Assembly (NCBI GenBank): GCA_903953615.1
Contig: CAJBKH010000044.1
Location: forward strand, 1 to 8,286
Reading direction: 5' to 3'
DNA length: 8,286 nucleotides
DNA from: an uncultured Bacteroidota bacterium
Lineage (GTDB): Bacteria > Bacteroidota > Bacteroidia > NS11-12g > UBA955
Below the pieces are notes generated by a model that did not search any database, had not been told where the DNA came from, and saw only the letters and a program-made list of their open reading frames with translations. Shown here piece after piece: positions 4,962 through 8,286 of this stretch. The position numbers and the translations under genes were made by a program. Positions within the stretch are counted from its first letter, which is position 1. Every line of letters starts with the position of its first letter.

Positions 4962-6938
4962 ATGCCATCAACAGAAATGTCAGATAAATCGTTAGTGAAT
5001 GCCCTTGAACAAGAATTGTTGCAATTAGAGCGCAAGTTGAGTCCCGAAAACAAAGACTTAGTAAACCATTGGGATGCCTTGGTTGAGAAGTACAAGAATG
5101 AAGACTATATCTTTAAGGTTCGTGATAAAGATATAAAAATTAAAACCCATAGCGAAAGCTTAAGTCATACCCAAGTGCCAAAGATTGCTATGCCTAAGTT
5201 TAAGGCTTGGGGCGATCGTTTGAGATGGCAGTTGCAGGAAAATGTGCCAGGTGAGTTCCCTTACACCGCGGGTATTTATCCGTTTAAAAGAGAAGGGGAA
5301 GATCCAGCGCGTATGTTTGCCGGCGAGGGTGGACCTGAAAGAACCAACAGAAGATTTCATTATGTGAGTTTGGGTATGCCAGCCAAGCGTTTATCAACTG
5401 CCTTCGACAGTGTTACATTGTATGGTAACGACCCGCATATTCGTCCTGATATTTATGGAAAAATTGGCAATTCAGGGGTTAGTATTTGCTGCCTCGATGA
5501 TGCTAAAAAACTATACAGTGGATTCAATTTAGCCGATCCTAAAACGTCGGTGTCTATGACTATTAATGGTCCTGCACCCATGCTATTGGGTTACTTTATG
5601 AATGCAGCCATCGATCAACAATGTGAGTTACACATTAAAAAGAATGGTTTAGAAAACGAAGTAAAAGAAAAAATAGCTGAAATATTCAAAGCCAAAGGTC
5701 AAGCTGTACCTTTTTATCAAGGCGAATTGCCCGAAAGCAATGATGGGTTAGGCCTCATGTTATTGGGTGTTACTGGTGATCAAGTATTGCCTGCCGATGT
5801 TTATGCAGAAATAAAAACGTTTACCTTGGCACAAGTACGTGGTACGGTGCAAGCCGATATTTTAAAAGAAGACCAAGCGCAAAATACTTGTATTTTTAGT
5901 ACCGAATTTGCCTTGCGTTTGATGGGCGATGTGCAAGAATATTTCATTGCTAAGAAAGTGCGTAATTTTTATTCTGTTTCTATTAGTGGTTATCATATAG
6001 CCGAAGCTGGCGCCAATCCAATCTCTCAATTGGCCTTTACCTTGGCCAATGGTTTTACTTATGTAGAATATTACTTGAGCCGCGGCATGGACATTAATGA
6101 GTTCGGCCCCAATTTATCTTTCTTCTTTAGCAATGGTATCGATCCAGAGTATGCTGTTATTGGTAGAGTAGCGCGTAAAATATGGGCCAAAGCCATGCGC
6201 GATAAATATGGTGCAAATGACAGAAGTCAGATGTTGAAGTACCATATTCAAACCAGTGGTAGAAGCTTACACGCACAGGAAATTGATTTCAATGATATCA
6301 GAACGACTTTGCAAGCTTTGTATGCCATCTACGACAATTGCAATAGTTTGCATACCAATGCCTATGATGAGGCTATTACGACACCTACGGAAGAGTCGGT
6401 TAGAAGAGCCATGGCCATACAATTAATTATTAACCGTGAGTTAGGTTTGTCCAAAAATGAGAATCCAATACAAGGGTCATTTATTATTGAAGAGTTAACC
6501 GATTTAGTTGAAGAAGCTGTATTGCAAGAGTTTGATAGAATAACAGAAAGAGGAGGGGTGTTAGGTGCCATGGAAACCATGTACCAACGCGGAAAAATAC
6601 AAGAAGAAAGTTTGTATTATGAAACCTTGAAACATACGGGCGAGTTTCCAATTATTGGTGTGAATACGTTTTTAAGTAGTAAAGGTTCTCCAACTGTTTT
6701 GCCAAAAGAAGTCATTCGTGCAACCGAAGAGGAGAAGCAATACCAAATTGCGATGCTTAAAGATTTACAAGAACGCAATAGCGATAAAACAGCGAAAGAA
6801 TTAAGACATCTACAAGAAATTGCGATTCAAAATGGCAACCTATTCGAAGCCTTAATGGATACTTGTAAAGTTTGTTCTTTGGGTCAAATTACCAGTGCCT
6901 TGTTCGAAGTAGGTGGACAGTATCGCAGAAATATGTAA
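4962..6938 (+). CDS. IcmF-type acyl-CoA mutase large subunit, without cobalamin-binding and G-protein domains
   Basis: Adenosylcobalamin-dependent acyl-CoA mutase catalytic subunit, predicted to interconvert isobutyryl-CoA and n-butyryl-CoA in the cytoplasm. The 658 aa match the C-terminal half of fused IcmF: a charged helical linker (about 1-50), then the TIM-barrel substrate domain from about 73 (VPKIAMPKFKAWGDRLRW) to the terminal GGQYRRNM. F119 (ARMFAGEGG) and Q307 (DQAQNTC) stand where methylmalonyl-CoA mutase has Tyr89 and Arg207, which is the isobutyryl-CoA mutase signature; H345 (SISGYH) matches the catalytic His244. IcmF proteins are about 1,100 aa, with a B12 domain and a MeaI-like GTPase in front. 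Neither a DxHxxG cobalamin motif nor a Walker A motif is present here, so those partners must be encoded elsewhere or the protein is inactive. The in-frame TGA at 4953-4955 prevents a longer protein; Met6 (4977) is an alternative start. The next gene follows after 10 bases. Confidence 0.93.
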   Translation: MPSTEMSDKSLVNALEQELLQLERKLSPENKDLVNHWDALVEKYKNEDYIFKVRDKDIKIKTHSESLSHTQVPKIAMPKFKAWGDRLRWQLQENVPGEFPYTAGIYPFKREGEDPARMFAGEGGPERTNRRFHYVSLGMPAKRLSTAFDSVTLYGNDPHIRPDIYGKIGNSGVSICCLDDAKKLYSGFNLADPKTSVSMTINGPAPMLLGYFMNAAIDQQCELHIKKNGLENEVKEKIAEIFKAKGQAVPFYQGELPESNDGLGLMLLGVTGDQVLPADVYAEIKTFTLAQVRGTVQADILKEDQAQNTCIFSTEFALRLMGDVQEYFIAKKVRNFYSVSISGYHIAEAGANPISQLAFTLANGFTYVEYYLSRGMDINEFGPNLSFFFSNGIDPEYAVIGRVARKIWAKAMRDKYGANDRSQMLKYHIQTSGRSLHAQEIDFNDIRTTLQALYAIYDNCNSLHTNAYDEAITTPTEESVRRAMAIQLIINRELGLSKNENPIQGSFIIEELTDLVEEAVLQEFDRITERGGVLGAMETMYQRGKIQEESLYYETLKHTGEFPIIGVNTFLSSKGSPTVLPKEVIRATEEEKQYQIAMLKDLQERNSDKTAKELRHLQEIAIQNGNLFEALMDTCKVCSLGQITSALFEVGGQYRRNM

Positions 6939-6948
6939 GCAATAGCGT

Positions 6949-7746
6949 ATGCTTTTTAGAAGAAAACTTTTTTTAAGGGTATTACTTTTATTTTTAACAA
7001 ATCAATTAGCATCACATTCCTATTGGGGTGATCTTTTTTTGCCCATTAAAAGTAAGGATTACGAAAGTTTACGAACTTTTTCTGAGCAGTTAAGATTGCA
7101 TCAATACGCCCCAATTAAAGCAGCGTTGCAAACTTGGATTCAAGAATTAAAAGCAATTCCCACTAGGATAAATTTTATTGAAGATACAAGTACAATCAAC
7201 GCATTAATTTACAATGCCAATTATGAATTGTCCCAGTATGATTTGCAAGACTCCGTTTGGTTTTACAATATAAATAAACTTTCAATACGGCTAGAAAAAT
7301 TACTTAAGAAGAAAAAGTTTAATGAGGAAGAGGCAACTTACTTGCTTTGGTGCAAGGCCAGTCATTTAAATGTTCTTTATAAGGAGCAATGGTTTTTGTT
7401 TCCCCTTTGTGGTATTTCAGATGGTTGTATTGAACAATTGATTCCAGCTGTGTATGATGATTACTCCATTTATTTAGATAGCATCAACTTTGCACCATTG
7501 GGATCGAAATACAGAAACGATACATTGTTAGTAGAAAGTATGTACAAGGTTTGGCATTTGAACTTCATTTCTTTGCGCAATTTTTGGGACGCCACATTTT
7601 TAAAAGAGAAGAAACATTTTTTTGACTTCCATGCCCCGGTTAAAAAGGAGAATCTAATTGAAGCTGAAACATTTAAGGATTTATTTTACAAAGCAGAATC
7701 AGGTGAATATATTTTAATTTATATACACCATAATAGAGGGACCTAG
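6949..7746 (+). CDS. Hypothetical protein with N-terminal export signal
   Basis: I do not recognise this 265-aa protein. It begins MLFRRKLFLRVLLLFLTNQL: basic residues at 4-6, then a hydrophobic stretch to about 20, then a possible cleavage region LASHS. That suggests a Sec signal peptide or a single membrane anchor. There is no lipobox cysteine. The rest looks mainly helical and is rich in aromatic residues and lysine, with three cysteines (C135, C154, C160) in the middle and a basic run at 120-123. No catalytic motif stands out. The start is 10 bases after the mutase stop, so the two genes are probably co-transcribed, but nothing in the protein ties it to acyl-CoA chemistry. The stop lies 9 bases from the end of the convergent desaturase gene. 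The sequence is more AT-rich than the mutase, with homopolymer T and A runs near the 5' end. It is likely real given its length, packing and signal-like start. Confidence 0.72.
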   Translation: MLFRRKLFLRVLLLFLTNQLASHSYWGDLFLPIKSKDYESLRTFSEQLRLHQYAPIKAALQTWIQELKAIPTRINFIEDTSTINALIYNANYELSQYDLQDSVWFYNINKLSIRLEKLLKKKKFNEEEATYLLWCKASHLNVLYKEQWFLFPLCGISDGCIEQLIPAVYDDYSIYLDSINFAPLGSKYRNDTLLVESMYKVWHLNFISLRNFWDATFLKEKKHFFDFHAPVKKENLIEAETFKDLFYKAESGEYILIYIHHNRGT

Positions 7747-7755
7747 TACATTAAC

Positions 7756-8286
7756 TTAAATACCAATCCACTTAAACTCGTATTGCAGTTCAGGTGTTTT
7801 GGTGCGCTCGGCAATATTGAGCAAACGTTGCGGAAGGTTCATTACATAGTCGCGGGCCTTCTCAGCTTTTTCGTTTAAGCCAGTCATGTTGCCAATTTCC
7901 CATTGACCTAGTAGGGCATTAAAAATGGCGATGTAATCTTGAGTGGTGTATACCTGTATTCTTTGCGCTGCGTCAGAAAAATGGCCCCATATATCGCCAA
8001 TTGCACTGCCTGTTTCTCTCATAAAATGCGCTGGCATTACAATTTTTTTGCGCATCATGTGTTCGAAAGCCAACATCATTTCGCTAGGATCCATTTTAAA
8101 AATACGCGATACGAAATCTGCGTAGGCTTTAGCATGTCTGGCTTCATCTGCAGATATTAAACCACAAATTTTAGAGAGTCTAATATTGCCAGTTTTTTTA
8201 GCCAAGGTACCAACTCTTCTATGCGAAATATTGGTGGCCAGTTCTTGAAAACTGGTATATATAAAATTCTTATAAGGGTCTCTTCC
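7756..8286 (-). CDS. Acyl-ACP desaturase, soluble diiron type (partial, N-terminal part beyond right edge)
   Basis: A soluble fatty acid desaturase of the stearoyl-ACP 9-desaturase family, which inserts a cis double bond into an acyl chain held on acyl carrier protein using a diiron centre, O2 and ferredoxin. The reading frame enters from the right edge with DPYKNFIYTSFQELATNISH and continues for 176 residues to a TAA at 7758-7756. Three diiron ligands known from the plant enzyme have counterparts here: Glu in FQELAT (plant E196), and Glu and His in ADEARHAKAY (plant E229 and H232). The family segment MMRKKIVMPAHFM and a run similar to AQRIQVYTTQDY follow. The first half, with the ligands equivalent to plant E105, E143 and H146, is outside the window. 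A TTG at 8205-8203 is an internal leucine codon, since family sequence continues upstream of it. The gene is convergent with the hypothetical gene, with 9 bases between them. Chain length and double-bond position cannot be predicted from this part. Confidence 0.92.
   Translation of the reverse strand, partial: GRDPYKNFIYTSFQELATNISHRRVGTLAKKTGNIRLSKICGLISADEARHAKAYADFVSRIFKMDPSEMMLAFEHMMRKKIVMPAHFMRETGSAIGDIWGHFSDAAQRIQVYTTQDYIAIFNALLGQWEIGNMTGLNEKAEKARDYVMNLPQRLLNIAERTKTPELQYEFKWIGI

Noticed and set aside
7756..8205. Desaturase as a complete 149-residue gene starting at a TTG
   Set aside because: The frame continues upstream to the window edge with strong family sequence, including an iron-ligand Glu in FQELAT, so the TTG is an internal Leu codon and the gene is cut by the window.

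Overview
The window comes from a member of the Bacteroidota. The evidence is low-GC, AT-rich intergenic DNA, a DUF4293 protein (a family I know only from this phylum), Bacteroidota-style cytochrome oxidase subunits (His-rich CoxA N-terminus, CoxB with extra N-terminal membrane helices and a CNKICG CuA motif), no clear Shine-Dalgarno sequences, and several TAnnTTTG-type -7 promoter elements. The genus cannot be read from this sequence.

Left part (1-4859, all minus strand), in transcription order: a DUF4293 membrane protein (4859-4374), a weak hairpin plus T-tract that may end its transcript, then an aerobic respiration block of coxB (4241-2706), coxA (2650-743) and the start of ctaA/COX15 (692 to the left edge, cut). 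CoxB and CoxA form the catalytic core of an aa3-type oxidase: CuA on CoxB takes electrons from cytochrome c and passes them to heme a and the heme a3-CuB centre of CoxA. CtaA makes heme A for that centre. Subunits III and IV and the heme O synthase are not in the window.

Right part: a 102-bp divergent intergenic region (4860-4961) carries promoter elements for both directions. On the plus strand is a 658-aa coenzyme-B12-type acyl-CoA mutase (4962-6938) that closely resembles the C-terminal substrate-binding half of fused isobutyryl-CoA mutase (IcmF) but has no cobalamin-binding domain and no G-protein chaperone domain. Its active-site signature (Phe119, Gln307) is that of an isobutyryl/butyryl-CoA mutase, not a methylmalonyl-CoA mutase. 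Ten bases later comes an unrecognised, probably exported 265-aa protein (6949-7746). Nine bases beyond it, on the minus strand, is the C-terminal part of a soluble diiron acyl-ACP desaturase (7756 to the right edge, cut).

The points most worth following are the mutase subunit separated from its usual fusion partners, a roughly 90-residue coiled-coil-like insertion inside the CuA domain of CoxB, and the replacement of a conserved heme-ligand histidine by asparagine in the partial CtaA. The window holds no CRISPR array, tRNA, rRNA or mobile element that I can see, and no gene-free stretch longer than about 105 bases.
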